DNA from: Serpens sp035497915
GTDB lineage: Bacteria; Pseudomonadota; Gammaproteobacteria; Pseudomonadales; Pseudomonadaceae
Assembly: GCF_035497915.1 (NCBI RefSeq)
Contig: NZ_DATJCS010000054.1
Location: 45,796 to 109,795, forward strand
DNA: 64,000 nt
Direction of reading: 5' to 3'
Shown: positions 23,428 to 32,510 of the stretch, in pieces
Position numbering within the stretch: position 1 is the first letter of the stretch
Layout: each line of letters starts with the position of its first letter
Translations under genes and position numbers: made by a program
Notes under the pieces: model-generated
The model's database searches: none
What the model saw: only the letters and a program-made list of their open reading frames with translations
Told to the model about the DNA's origin: nothing

Positions 23428-26400
23428 GCCTCAGCATCCTGTTCGAAGGCGGGTGTACCCGCGTCGGACCGGCTGTCCGTTCCGCGTGCCGCGCGGCTGG
23501 CCAGCTCGCGCAACTGGTGCGCCATGTCCTGCATGTTGCGGTGGGTGCCCAGGTCGATGTCGATCTTCTTGTCCATGGCGTTGAGCAGCGGCAGGAAGCT
23601 GTGCTGCAGGCTGTCGGCCAGGCGCTCCAGCAACTGCTGGATACCCGGCTGCGGCGGCGCGACCACCTGCAGGTCGACCTCGACCCGCGGCTCGACCTGG
23701 CGCAGGCGCTCCAGGCCGGCCAGCAGCTGCGCCCAGGGCTGCTCGGCGTCCGCCGGCGCGCCGGCGCGCCGTGCACCCAGCGCGCGCACGCCTTCCACCA
23801 GGTCGTTGAGCTGGGCCACCACGCGGCCGCCGACATCCGCGTCGCTGCCGCCGATGGCCTTGTTGCGCAGGAAGTCGCGCTTGATCTGCGCCCAACGCTC
23901 GGCCTGTTCGGCGCTCAGGGTGCCGCGCAGTTCGGCCAGCTTGAGGAGGTTCTCCTCGGCGCCGCTGGTCAGCAGTTGCGATTCGCCCTGGTAGTGGTCG
24001 GCGATCAGCTGCAGCAGCTCGGCCTCGTTCATCACCGCACTGATCTTCTCGGCCAGCTTGTTCATGTTGCGATAGCTGCCCTGCAGCTTGAACGGCGGCT
24101 CGGTGCGGTACTGCTCGGCCTGGGCGGCACTGGCGATGTACTGCTGGTTGACCTTGAGCACGGTGTCGCGCACCTGCAGCAGCCGCTGCAGGGTGGCGGT
24201 GATCTCGTTGATCTCCGCGCCGCTGTAGTCATGGCTCAGTGCGTTGGCCGAGAACGGCTTGCCCTCGGCGCGCTCGACGAACCGATAGAGATCGGTCAGC
24301 TCGCGGGTGGCCAGCGGCGCCAGCACCGGGTTGGCGGTCAGGCTGTTCTCGATGTAGCTGAGGGCGAAGGCGTCCTGCATGCCGCCGAGGGTGTCGCCGA
24401 GGTTATAGATGTCGGCACGGTTGGCCAGCATGTCGGGGATCTTGAACAGCTCGCCGGACTCGGTGTAGGGGTTGCCGGCCATCACCACGCAGAACTTCTT
24501 GCCGCGCATGTCGTAGGTGCGGGTCTTGCCCTTCCACACGCCCTCGATGCGCCGGGTGCCGTCGCACAGGGAGATGAACTTCTGCAGGAACTCCGGGTGG
24601 GTGTGCTGGATGTCGTCGACATAGAGCATCACGTTGCTGCCCATCTCCAGCGCCAGGTTGAGCTTCTCCAGCTCCTGGCGCGAGGTGGCGTCCGGCGCCT
24701 GCGCCGGGTCGATGGAGCGCACCTCGTGACCCAGCGCCGGACCGTTGATCTTCATGAAGATCAGCCCGAGGCGGTGGGCGACGTACTCCATCAGCGTGGT
24801 CTTGCCGTAGCCCGGCGGCGAGATCAGCATCAGCAGGCCCATCAGGTCGCTGCGCTTGCCCTCCCCGACCGTGCCCATCTGCTTGGCCAGGTTGTCGCCG
24901 ATGAAGCCCAGGTACACCTCGTTGATCAGCCGGTTGCGCACGAAGGAGGTCAGCGGCCGCGGGCGGAACTCCTCCAGGCGCAGCGCCGCGCGTTCGCGTT
25001 CGAGCACCGCCTGGCGCAGCGCCTGGTAGCGCTGCAGCGCGGGCAGCACCTGGGTGCGGTGGTGGCGCAGGCGCTGGAAGAAATCGTCCAGGCTCAGCTC
25101 CAGGGCGCCCTCGCGGATGCGCGGGTGCTCGCCGAGCAGGCCGTCGACGCGAAAGCGCAGGTCGGCCTCGACGATGCGCGGCGCCAGCGTTTCGCCGACC
25201 AGGCTCAGCGCCACCGCTTCCGGCACGTAGTTCTGCAGATCGGGCGCCTGACTGCGGCAATAGCCCTGCAGCCAGTTGGTGGCCAGCGCCCAGCGCTGTG
25301 CAGGCTGCGCCTGCAGCCTGTCCAGCGCCTGCCGGTGGGCGTCCCACAGGTGGCTGGCCTGCAGGTGCCGGCGCAGGCCTTCGAGCAGCTCGCGGGCGTA
25401 CTTGCTGCAGGCGAATTCCACGCGCTCGGCGGCCAGCTCTTCCACCAGGTACTCCGCCGCGTCCCGCAGCAGCGGGTCGGCCTGCCCGAGCGCATGCTGC
25501 GCCTGGAAACCGCGCATGGCCTCGCAGACCTCGGCGCGCAGTTGCTCCACCCCGTTGGCATGGCCGAACAGACGGCGCACCTGCGCACTGCTGGCCGCCC
25601 GTTGCGGCCAGAGCGCCGCCTGCGCCTCGCTGCGCCAGCACGACCAGAAGAACAGCGCGAAACCGCGCGCCGCCGGGCCATGGATCAGCAGCCCGGCGCT
25701 GTCGCGCAACTCGAGCACGCGGAGCAGGATGGCCAGGGCGTCCTGGTCGTGGATGCCGCGCTGGTAGCCTTCCCGGTAGCGCGGCGCGGCGAACTCGCGG
25801 ATCAGCCCGAGCAGCTCCTGGGGCTGGCTCATGGCGGCCTTCAACCGATCCCGGGACAGGCCGTCACTGCCGCGCTCGGCGGCCTCCAGCAGCGCCCCGG
25901 CCAGGTATTCGGCGCGGCACAGCTGCTCGGATTCGGACTCCAGCGACACCTGCCAGTAGTCGCGCAGGGCTTCCAGCTCCGGGGCGTGCAGCGGCTCGAG
26001 GAAATCGGTGCCGGTCAGGTGCAGGTGCAACTGGTCGCCACGCGGCAGCAGGGTCAGGTCCAGCTCCTGGGTGTTGACGCTGAAGCGATGGCGCGGCCCC
26101 AAACGGATGACGTTGCCGCCCTCCTCGAACAGCTCGCGCTGGTCGCGCTGGGCCCGCACGGCCTGGTCGCGTACGCCCTTCAGGCGCGCCTCGATGTCGT
26201 CGGCGCGCACGCTGTCGCCCAGCTCGCGCAGCCGCTCGGCCAGTTCGCGCAGCTTGAGGATCAGCGGGTCGCCGGCGAAGAACGCGTTGAGTTCCTCCGC
26301 GCGGCTGAAACGCGCGGTGCGCCGGCCCAGGCCGTCGAGGATGCGCCGGGCGGCATCGGCCAGCGATTGCGCCTTGCGCTGGCGCTCGTCGAGCAGCGCC

Positions 26401-28700
26401 TGGCGATGGGCCTCGAAGGTTTCCAGCAGCTCCTCGCGCTTGCCCAGGATGTCGCCGAGGAATTGCTCGTGGTTGCCGAACTGGCTTTCCAGCTCCTCCA
26501 GCTGCACCAGCAGCCGCGACAGCTGCTCGTCGCAGCGCTCCGGGTCGGTGGCCAGCGCCAGGGCGCCGGTGACGCTCTGGCCGAACAGCTTGAACTGGGC
26601 GCCGAACTGCGCCACCGCCTCGCTCGACCCGAGGCCCTTGCGGCGCTGTTCGGCGCGCGCCTTGGTCTGGTTGAGGCGGGCGTAAACCTCGGAAATGCCT
26701 TCGACGATGCGCGTGCGCTGGGTGGCGTCGTCGATCTTCAGCGAGGCCATCAGCCCGGACAGCATGTCCAGGTCCGCGGCCATGCCGGCCATCGTCCGCA
26801 GCGGCTCGGCCAGCCCCGCCACGGTTTCCGCCGCCTGGGCGGCCTGGTCGAGCTGCGCCAGTCGGTCGAGGAATGGCTGGAGCGCCTGCGCCCCGGCGAG
26901 GAACGCCGAGGTGGCGGTGGCCACCCGTTCATGGGCGTCGAGCAGCGCGCGCTCCATCGCGTCGATGCGCGCCACGTCGATGTAGCGCAGCTCGCGGATG
27001 GTCAGCAGCAGACCGCGCTGGGCGCCGAGCTGGTTGAGCGCCTCGACGTACTCCTGGGCCTGCTTCCAGCCATCCATCCAGAGGCCGTCCAGCAGCGCCT
27101 TCTGGCGCGCTTCGGCATCGGCCATGGCCCGCGCCGACTGCTGGCGGATGCTTTCCACCTTCTCGAACTCGTCCAGCACCAGCTCGCCGGTGGCCGCCAC
27201 CTCGCGCAGCAGGGGCGCCAGCCCGGCGCACTCGGGTTCGCCGAGCCAGTGGTAGGCATCGAACAGCCGCCGAGTGTTCTGGCACAGCTGGCTGAAGCGG
27301 GCCACCGAGACTTCCGGGCTGTCGATCTCCCGGGCCAGGCCCAGCAGGTCGGAAATGCCGCGCACCAGCTCGGCATTTCCGATGCGCCCGAAGAAACCGC
27401 CCCGGGCCGGCTGGCGGGCGGCGTATTCCTCGCTGTAGAACGGCGTCTGCCAGATCTGCATCGGATGGATGCGGGTCGGTTCGTCCCCTTCGGCGGAGAA
27501 GATCACCATGCGCCCGTCTTCCAGGCGCGCGTGGCCGTGGCCGAAGATCGGGTTCTGCAGGCGGCGGCTGATCAGGTTGTAGGTCAGCAGCACCGAGCGG
27601 CCTTCAAGCGGTTCGTAGAACACGAACTGCACGTCCTCGCCGTTGGGCGAGCGCAGCATGCGCTTGAAGCGCATGCCGCCCATGGACTGCTCGAAGGTCT
27701 TGTACTCGCCGTTCTGCAGGTAGTAGCCGCCGGGGAAGATGATGCCGTGGTCTTCCGGCAGCTGGATGCACGCCTGGCCGATCGCGTCGATGCGCTCGAC
27801 CTTGCGGGTCAGGCTGTTGAACACCAGGTAGCGCCAGCGCTCCTCGCGGTAGGGCAGCACCTTGAGCAGGATCAGGCCGCCCAGCCGGGCGTACTCGATC
27901 TGCGCGTCGTCCAGCGACTGGCTCTTGTCCAGCACCGGCTCGCGGTAGATGCCCTGGCCGTCCTCGGTGTTGTTCTCGACCTTGATGGTGAGATCGCCGC
28001 CCAGGGTTTCCACGAACACCGTGTCGAGGATGTTCAGATGCGGGTGGCGGCCGTTGACGGCCATCTCGCGGGTGGTCTTCTGCCACTCGAAATCGAAGGA
28101 CGCCGGCAGGGCGATGTCGCGCTCGCCACGGTTGTCGATGTAGCGCACCTGCTGGCCATCGGCGGAAACCGACCAGCGGAACACGCGGATGTCGCTGACC
28201 CGCTCGCCGATCTGGAAGCTGGCCAGCAGCTTGCCGTCACGCCGGGTGAGCTGCAGCAGCCGGGTGTTCTTGTAGTAGGTGTACAGCTCGTTGAAGTCGT
28301 TGACGAAGCTCTGCTGGCCCAGGAAGCTGCCGGCCAGCTCCAGCGGCTCGGCCTCGTAGCCCTGCTCGTGCTCCACCAGGCGGTACAGGGAGAACACATC
28401 CTCGATGCGCGTCTCGCGCTTGAGACCCAGGAAGACGTTGTAGCCGAACAGCAGGTGGTCGCCGACCTGGACGATGTCGCGCGCCACGCAGTTGTTCTCG
28501 GTGCGGATGCGCACCCTGCCGGCCACCTCCATGCGGCTGTCGCCGAACGCCTGCAGGCGCTGCTGGTTGAGGGTCTCGGCCTGCTGGCGAACCTGGCGGC
28601 CCTGCTCCAGCAGACGTTTGTGCAGCACTTCATAGGCGCCGCCCTCGGCGACTGCCTTGTCCACCAGGTCCTGGGCCTGGGGAGCGGCCTGTTCCGACAT
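23424..28700 (-). CDS. Giant AAA-type ATPase (DNA-repair-ATPase-like), 1758 residues
   Basis: The N-terminal 450 residues are strand-rich and probably beta-propeller-like (repeats such as RVRIRTENNCVARDIVQVG, and PVLDKSQSLDDAQI). Then come about 700 residues of long helices with coiled-coil character. A C-terminal AAA module has Walker A PPGYGKTTLMEY near residue 1297 and Walker B MLYVDDIQH near residue 1358. The sensor-1-like CVVMAGNPYTESGE follows. Proteins of this layout are often annotated DNA repair ATPase, but I know of no proof of that role. The start MSEQAAPQAQDLVDKAV at 28700 was chosen because the upstream 32 codons fall in hairpin-rich spacer. Encoded between flotillin and PLD. Confidence 0.85.
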   Translation of the reverse strand: MSEQAAPQAQDLVDKAVAEGGAYEVLHKRLLEQGRQVRQQAETLNQQRLQAFGDSRMEVAGRVRIRTENNCVARDIVQVGDHLLFGYNVFLGLKRETRIEDVFSLYRLVEHEQGYEAEPLELAGSFLGQQSFVNDFNELYTYYKNTRLLQLTRRDGKLLASFQIGERVSDIRVFRWSVSADGQQVRYIDNRGERDIALPASFDFEWQKTTREMAVNGRHPHLNILDTVFVETLGGDLTIKVENNTEDGQGIYREPVLDKSQSLDDAQIEYARLGGLILLKVLPYREERWRYLVFNSLTRKVERIDAIGQACIQLPEDHGIIFPGGYYLQNGEYKTFEQSMGGMRFKRMLRSPNGEDVQFVFYEPLEGRSVLLTYNLISRRLQNPIFGHGHARLEDGRMVIFSAEGDEPTRIHPMQIWQTPFYSEEYAARQPARGGFFGRIGNAELVRGISDLLGLAREIDSPEVSVARFSQLCQNTRRLFDAYHWLGEPECAGLAPLLREVAATGELVLDEFEKVESIRQQSARAMADAEARQKALLDGLWMDGWKQAQEYVEALNQLGAQRGLLLTIRELRYIDVARIDAMERALLDAHERVATATSAFLAGAQALQPFLDRLAQLDQAAQAAETVAGLAEPLRTMAGMAADLDMLSGLMASLKIDDATQRTRIVEGISEVYARLNQTKARAEQRRKGLGSSEAVAQFGAQFKLFGQSVTGALALATDPERCDEQLSRLLVQLEELESQFGNHEQFLGDILGKREELLETFEAHRQALLDERQRKAQSLADAARRILDGLGRRTARFSRAEELNAFFAGDPLILKLRELAERLRELGDSVRADDIEARLKGVRDQAVRAQRDQRELFEEGGNVIRLGPRHRFSVNTQELDLTLLPRGDQLHLHLTGTDFLEPLHAPELEALRDYWQVSLESESEQLCRAEYLAGALLEAAERGSDGLSRDRLKAAMSQPQELLGLIREFAAPRYREGYQRGIHDQDALAILLRVLELRDSAGLLIHGPAARGFALFFWSCWRSEAQAALWPQRAASSAQVRRLFGHANGVEQLRAEVCEAMRGFQAQHALGQADPLLRDAAEYLVEELAAERVEFACSKYARELLEGLRRHLQASHLWDAHRQALDRLQAQPAQRWALATNWLQGYCRSQAPDLQNYVPEAVALSLVGETLAPRIVEADLRFRVDGLLGEHPRIREGALELSLDDFFQRLRHHRTQVLPALQRYQALRQAVLERERAALRLEEFRPRPLTSFVRNRLINEVYLGFIGDNLAKQMGTVGEGKRSDLMGLLMLISPPGYGKTTLMEYVAHRLGLIFMKINGPALGHEVRSIDPAQAPDATSRQELEKLNLALEMGSNVMLYVDDIQHTHPEFLQKFISLCDGTRRIEGVWKGKTRTYDMRGKKFCVVMAGNPYTESGELFKIPDMLANRADIYNLGDTLGGMQDAFALSYIENSLTANPVLAPLATRELTDLYRFVERAEGKPFSANALSHDYSGAEINEITATLQRLLQVRDTVLKVNQQYIASAAQAEQYRTEPPFKLQGSYRNMNKLAEKISAVMNEAELLQLIADHYQGESQLLTSGAEENLLKLAELRGTLSAEQAERWAQIKRDFLRNKAIGGSDADVGGRVVAQLNDLVEGVRALGARRAGAPADAEQPWAQLLAGLERLRQVEPRVEVDLQVVAPPQPGIQQLLERLADSLQHSFLPLLNAMDKKIDIDLGTHRNMQDMAHQLRELASRAARGTDSRSDAGTPAFEQDAEA

Positions 28701-28732
28701 CGTGCTCGTCCTGATCGAAAGTCCACGGGGCG

Positions 28733-28789
28733 ACCGGGCCCGCGCACGGGCCCGGTTCGACGGGAAAGGGTCCGCGCCGCGGCGCGGAC
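28733..28789. other. Twin strong hairpins between flotillin and ATPase genes
   Basis: Two perfect GC stems lie in the 95-bp gap: ACCGGGCCCG-CGCA-CGGGCCCGGT (10 bp, 28733-28756) and GTCCGCGCC-GC-GGCGCGGAC (9 bp, 28770-28789). Neither is followed by a T-run. They may slow transcription or block mRNA decay, so that flotillin is made in excess of the giant ATPase (inference). Confidence 0.5.
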
Positions 28790-28795
28790 CGGGCA

Positions 28796-30838
28796 TCAGC
28801 TCTCGGCGGCCGACTTGGCGGCATCCAGGTCACGGCCAGCGCGGCCGTTGAGCAGGCGCGACAGCATGTCCTGGACCACCGGGCTCTTGCCGACCACGCC
28901 TTCGATGGCCTTGCCCACCGACAGCGACTTGGCGAAGGAGTTGAAGAAGTCGCCCTCGCCGCCGACGATCTCGATCTTCGCCTGGCCCAGCGCGGCGGCG
29001 AGTACCTCGGCCTGCTCCTTGGCGATGTCCTTGTTGGCGGCGATGGCGGCCAGGGACTCCTCGAAGTGCTTCTCCAGCTGCATGCGGAACTCTTCGTGCT
29101 GGCGCGCGTTGTCGCTGAGCGCGTCCAGGGCGCCGAACTTCTTGCCCAGGCCCTCGGCCTCGGCGCTCAGCCGCTCCAGCAGCACCTGCGCCTCGGCCAG
29201 ACCCAGGTCCTGGGTGGCCTGGGCCTTGGCGCTGCCCAGCTGCTGTTCGCCGCGCGCCTGGGCGCCGAGCTTCTCTTCCAGCACCTTGGCCTCGGCCAGG
29301 CCGTCCTTCTCCCGGGCAGCGGCCTGGGCTTCCAGCACGCGGGCCTGCGCCAGGCCTTTCTCCTGCTCGCCACGGGCTTCGGCAATCAGCTGCTCGGCCT
29401 TGACGCGGGCCTGCGCCAGCCCTTCCTTCTCGACCGCCGCGGCGGTGACTTCCAGCACCCGCGCATCGGCCAGGCCCGGCGCGGCGCGCTCGGCCTCGAT
29501 GCCCTCGGCCATGCGCTTCTTGGCCTCGGCACTCTTGGCCGCGGCTTCCAGCTCGGCCTGGGCCAGCGTGTTGATCTCCACGGCCTTGTGGCGGGAACGG
29601 GTCTCGTCGGCCTCGGCCTGCTTGACCTGGCGCACCAGCTCTTGTTCGGCTTCGGCCTGGGCCTGCAGCACGACGACCTGCTTGAGGCGCTCGGCCTCGG
29701 AGACCTCGCGCACTTCCTTGATGCGCTCTTCCTCCTGGGCCACGGTCTTCTCCACCGCCACCCGCTCGCGAATCACACCGGCGATGTTCTTGCGCTCTTC
29801 TTCCAGCGCCTTTTCCTTCTCGATGCGCTGCAGCTCCACTTCACGCTCGCGGGCCACCACTTCCAGGTCACGGGCACGGGTGACCTTCTCCACCTCGATG
29901 ACCACGGCGCGCTGGCGGTTCTGCACCGCCACTTCCACCTCGCGCTGATGGTTCTCGGCGCGGATGTCCAGTTCCTGCTGGGTCTGGATGCGCGCCTGCT
30001 CGGCCTTCAGCCGCTCTTCCTCGCGCACCTTGAGCGTTTCGGCCTCCTCGCGGGCGCGGATGGTCTCGATCTCGCGCTTCTGCCGCGCTTCGGCATCGGC
30101 CTGCTGGCGCTCCAGGGCCAGGGTGGCCTCGCGGGTCTCGACGTTCTTCTTCTTGATCGCCAGCTCCTCGTTGCGCTCCAGCTCGTTGGTGATGACGTTC
30201 TGCGCGGCGGTCAGCTGGGTGATCTTGCGGATACCCTCGGCGTCGAGGATGTTGGTCGGGTCCAGGGAAACCTTGGGGGTCTGCTCCAGGTAGTCGATGG
30301 CCACGTCTTCCAGCACGTAGCCGTTGAGGTCGTTGCCGATCACCTCGACGATGCGGTCGCGGAAGCTCTGCCGCTCCTCGAACAGCTGGACGAAGTCGAA
30401 CTGCTTGCCGACGGTCTTCAGCGCTTCGGAGAACTTGGCGTTGAACAGCTCGTTGACCGCGCCACGGTCGGAGGCGCGATCGACGCCGATGGCCTTGGCG
30501 ACCTTGAGCACGTCTTCCTGGGTCTCGTTGACGCGCAGGTAGAAGGCCACGGTGATGTCGGCGCGCAGGTTGTCACGGCAGATCAGGCCATCCTTGCCAC
30601 GGCGATCGACTTCCAGGGTGATCAGGGAGATCTTCATGAACTCCTTGAGGTAGATCACCGGATACACCAGCGCGCCGGTGAAATGCACCTTGGGCGTGGA
30701 GGACAGGTCGTTGACGATCAGCGCGGTGCCCTGCGGAACCTTGATGTAGAAGGCCTTGAACAGGACATAGAAGCCCATCAGCAGCAGGAAGAACACGCCC
30801 ACTCCGACCAGGAACGGCATCAGCATGGCGAAACTCAT
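28796..30838 (-). CDS. Flotillin family (SPFH) protein, 680 residues
   Basis: An SPFH/flotillin of the YqiK/FloT type, which scaffolds membrane microdomains. The N-terminal membrane helix is at residues 4-31 (AMLMPFLVGVGVFFLLLMGFY...). The SPFH domain follows (KAFYIKVPQGTALIVNDLSS, RDNLRADITVAFYLRVNETQ, YLEQTPKVSLDPTNILDAEG). Then comes a very long charged coiled-coil to about residue 450. From about residue 450 to 575 it has GLA(Q/E/D)A(R/K)VLE-type tandem repeats. The protein is about 120 residues longer than E. coli YqiK (553, recalled). It is downstream of the YqiJ/NfeD-like gene, the normal partner. Confidence 0.92.
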   Translation of the reverse strand: MSFAMLMPFLVGVGVFFLLLMGFYVLFKAFYIKVPQGTALIVNDLSSTPKVHFTGALVYPVIYLKEFMKISLITLEVDRRGKDGLICRDNLRADITVAFYLRVNETQEDVLKVAKAIGVDRASDRGAVNELFNAKFSEALKTVGKQFDFVQLFEERQSFRDRIVEVIGNDLNGYVLEDVAIDYLEQTPKVSLDPTNILDAEGIRKITQLTAAQNVITNELERNEELAIKKKNVETREATLALERQQADAEARQKREIETIRAREEAETLKVREEERLKAEQARIQTQQELDIRAENHQREVEVAVQNRQRAVVIEVEKVTRARDLEVVAREREVELQRIEKEKALEEERKNIAGVIRERVAVEKTVAQEEERIKEVREVSEAERLKQVVVLQAQAEAEQELVRQVKQAEADETRSRHKAVEINTLAQAELEAAAKSAEAKKRMAEGIEAERAAPGLADARVLEVTAAAVEKEGLAQARVKAEQLIAEARGEQEKGLAQARVLEAQAAAREKDGLAEAKVLEEKLGAQARGEQQLGSAKAQATQDLGLAEAQVLLERLSAEAEGLGKKFGALDALSDNARQHEEFRMQLEKHFEESLAAIAANKDIAKEQAEVLAAALGQAKIEIVGGEGDFFNSFAKSLSVGKAIEGVVGKSPVVQDMLSRLLNGRAGRDLDAAKSAAES

Positions 30839-30881
30839 GGGTAAACAATCTCCTTGTTTTTAAAGCGGGTGCGTGCGTCCT

Positions 30882-31511
30882 TCAGGACACGGACAGGCCG
30901 TCGAACTCGGCTTCGCTGATCACCCGATAGGCATGCGGCTCCGGCAGGTACTCCAGCAGTACCACCCGGTCGCCGCGCTTGAAGTCACGGGACGCTTCGG
31001 CGCGGATGCGCAGGATCAGCCCGGCGCCGCCGTTTTCCAGCATGGCTTCGCCGTGCTGCTCGGTGACCCGCCCGCTGCGCACCAGCGCCCGCTGGCCAAG
31101 CAGCGAACGGCTATCCGTGGATTCCAGCTTGCGAAACAGCGGACGCAGCGGACGGATCAGCAGGGCCACCAGCGGTACAGCGGCCACCACTGCGGCCACG
31201 GCCGCCAGCAGACCCAGCGGGTAGCGCAGCAGGCCCAGCGGCAGCGGGTCGAGAATCAGCAACTGAACGAAGTAGCAGCCCAGCCAGGCGAAGAAGAACA
31301 GCAGGGTGAGCACCAGGGTGACCGGCACGCCGTTGAGCCCGCACTTGAGCAGCAGGCCGGCCAGTCCCTCCAGCGCCGTGTCATCGCCGTCCAGCAGCTC
31401 GACATCGACCAGCCCCAGGGCGGCAACCAGCCAGTAGAGGATGGCCACGCAGAGCAGGAAGCTGAGCAGGACAGTCGGAAAGGACAGCGAGGTATGCAGA
31501 AACAGTTCCAT
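30882..31511 (-). CDS. YqiJ/NfeD-like inner-membrane protein with OB-fold tail
   Basis: A 209-residue protein. Transmembrane helices lie near residues 12-33 (VLLSFLLCVAILYWLVAALGL), 63-84 (VTLVLTLLFFFAWLGCYFVQLL) and 96-118 (LGLLAAVAAVVAAVPLVALLI). A C-terminal OB-fold-like soluble domain follows (LLGQRALVRSGRVTEQHGEAML, RIRAEASRDFKRGDRVVLLEYL). Such YqiJ/NfeD-type proteins pair with flotillins, as here (flotillin starts 43 bp downstream). The protease domain of long NfeD proteins is absent. It is 58 bp downstream of pspA. Confidence 0.88.
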   Translation of the reverse strand: MELFLHTSLSFPTVLLSFLLCVAILYWLVAALGLVDVELLDGDDTALEGLAGLLLKCGLNGVPVTLVLTLLFFFAWLGCYFVQLLILDPLPLGLLRYPLGLLAAVAAVVAAVPLVALLIRPLRPLFRKLESTDSRSLLGQRALVRSGRVTEQHGEAMLENGGAGLILRIRAEASRDFKRGDRVVLLEYLPEPHAYRVISEAEFDGLSVS

Positions 31512-31569
31512 CGGATCGCAACTCGAGGCGGCCCGAACGCCCGGGAAGAGCGCTCAGGCCTTTTGACGG

Positions 31570-32265
31570 TCAGTCGGCCTGGCGGGCCTGCAGGCGGGCC
31601 AGTACCTGCTCGGCGCTGCTGCCGCTGGCCACCAGGCCCGCCGCATGCAGCTTGCGCTCCAGCGCCTGGTCGCCGTTGCCTTCGGCAGCCAGCTCCGCCG
31701 AGGCGTCCATCAGCGCGGCGCGCTCGGCCTGCTTCTGCTTGATGCGCTCCAGCGATTCCACGGCGGAGTGCAGCCGCGACTGGGCGTCGCCATGCCGCTG
31801 GGCGACCGCCTGCTGTGCTTTCTGCACGCTTTCGGTGGCCTTGACCGTATCTATCTGCTGCTTGAGCTGCTTGATGTTGCCCTCGGCCTGGCCGATGGCG
31901 GCGCGCAGGCGCGTGGCGCTGGCGGCGAATTCCTCACCCTGCAGGCGCTCGCCCGCCAGGTCGTTTTCCAGTCGGGCGATCTTTTCCGCCACCTCGCGGG
32001 CCAGCCCCGGGTTGTCGGCGTCGAGCGCCTTGAGGGCGTATTGCTCGTACTCGCCGATCTGCTGCCGCAGGTTGGCGACCCGCTCCTCGGCCAGCTTCTG
32101 CCGGGCCATGATGCTCGCCAGGGCTTCACGGGACCTGTGCAGCTCCTGGTCGGCGTCGCGAATCTCCTGATCGAGGATCCGCAGGGCCTGGCCATCGACC
32201 AGCGACTCCCCCACCTCGCGGGCACCGCCGCGCAGGGCGGTGAGCAGTTTGCTCCAGACGTTCAT
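31570..32265 (-). CDS. pspA: PspA/IM30 family protein
   Basis: A 231-residue all-helical, coiled-coil PspA/Vipp1-family protein that binds and protects stressed membranes in ESCRT-III-like assemblies (known for the family). Start MNVWSKLLTALRGGAREVGE includes an amphipathic N-terminal helix. The core has ILDQEIRDADQELHRSREAL and LREQ-like LRQQIGEYEQYALKALDADN. The C-terminal EQVLARLQARQAD is a short tail. No PspF, PspB or PspC gene is nearby, so this is not the E. coli-type psp operon. It is the first gene of pspA-yqiJ-like-flotillin-ATPase-PLD. RBS AAGGAG lies 6 bp upstream. Confidence 0.92.
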   Translation of the reverse strand: MNVWSKLLTALRGGAREVGESLVDGQALRILDQEIRDADQELHRSREALASIMARQKLAEERVANLRQQIGEYEQYALKALDADNPGLAREVAEKIARLENDLAGERLQGEEFAASATRLRAAIGQAEGNIKQLKQQIDTVKATESVQKAQQAVAQRHGDAQSRLHSAVESLERIKQKQAERAALMDASAELAAEGNGDQALERKLHAAGLVASGSSAEQVLARLQARQAD

Positions 32266-32455
32266 CGCGCGCTCCTTGTTGAGAGGAAATCCTCATAGGC
32301 CTCGGTGGCCGGGCTACCGATCGGCCGGTCCTGCTCGCGCAGACGCTGCGCTACAGGCACCGGGAATGGACGGAGGACAGGCCTCCCATGCGGCGCGCAC
32401 GCTAGCGGCTCGCATACGAGGCAGACAACCCTTGGGGGCGGCTAACACGTCAAGG

Positions 32456-32471
32456 TGTGACGCAGGTCACG
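32456..32471. promoter_or_regulatory. CRP/Vfr-like site upstream of pspA
   Basis: TGTGACGCAGGTCACG is TGTGA-N6-TCACG, one base off the CRP palindrome and close to the Vfr consensus. It is about 190 bp before the pspA start. On the minus strand a TTGACG (32453-32448) follows directly, but no good -10 was found at 17 bp. The gap 32266-32510 holds nothing else recognisable. Confidence 0.45.
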
Positions 32472-32510
32472 GTTGTGCAACGCGGACGCGTACACGGGAG
32501 GGAGGGGATA

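Noticed and set aside
23517..29948. A plus-strand open frame of 2143 codons opposite the ATPase and flotillin genes.
   Set aside because: It is antisense to two strongly supported genes, rich in His, Gln, Arg and Leu, with no domain. High GC and the third-base pattern of the real genes keep the opposite frame open.
32266..32510. A sigma54 promoter for pspA, as in the E. coli psp operon.
   Set aside because: I looked for GG-N10-GC with the -24/-12 context on the minus strand; the closest stretch lacks the GG and GC pair in the right place, and no pspF-like gene is near.
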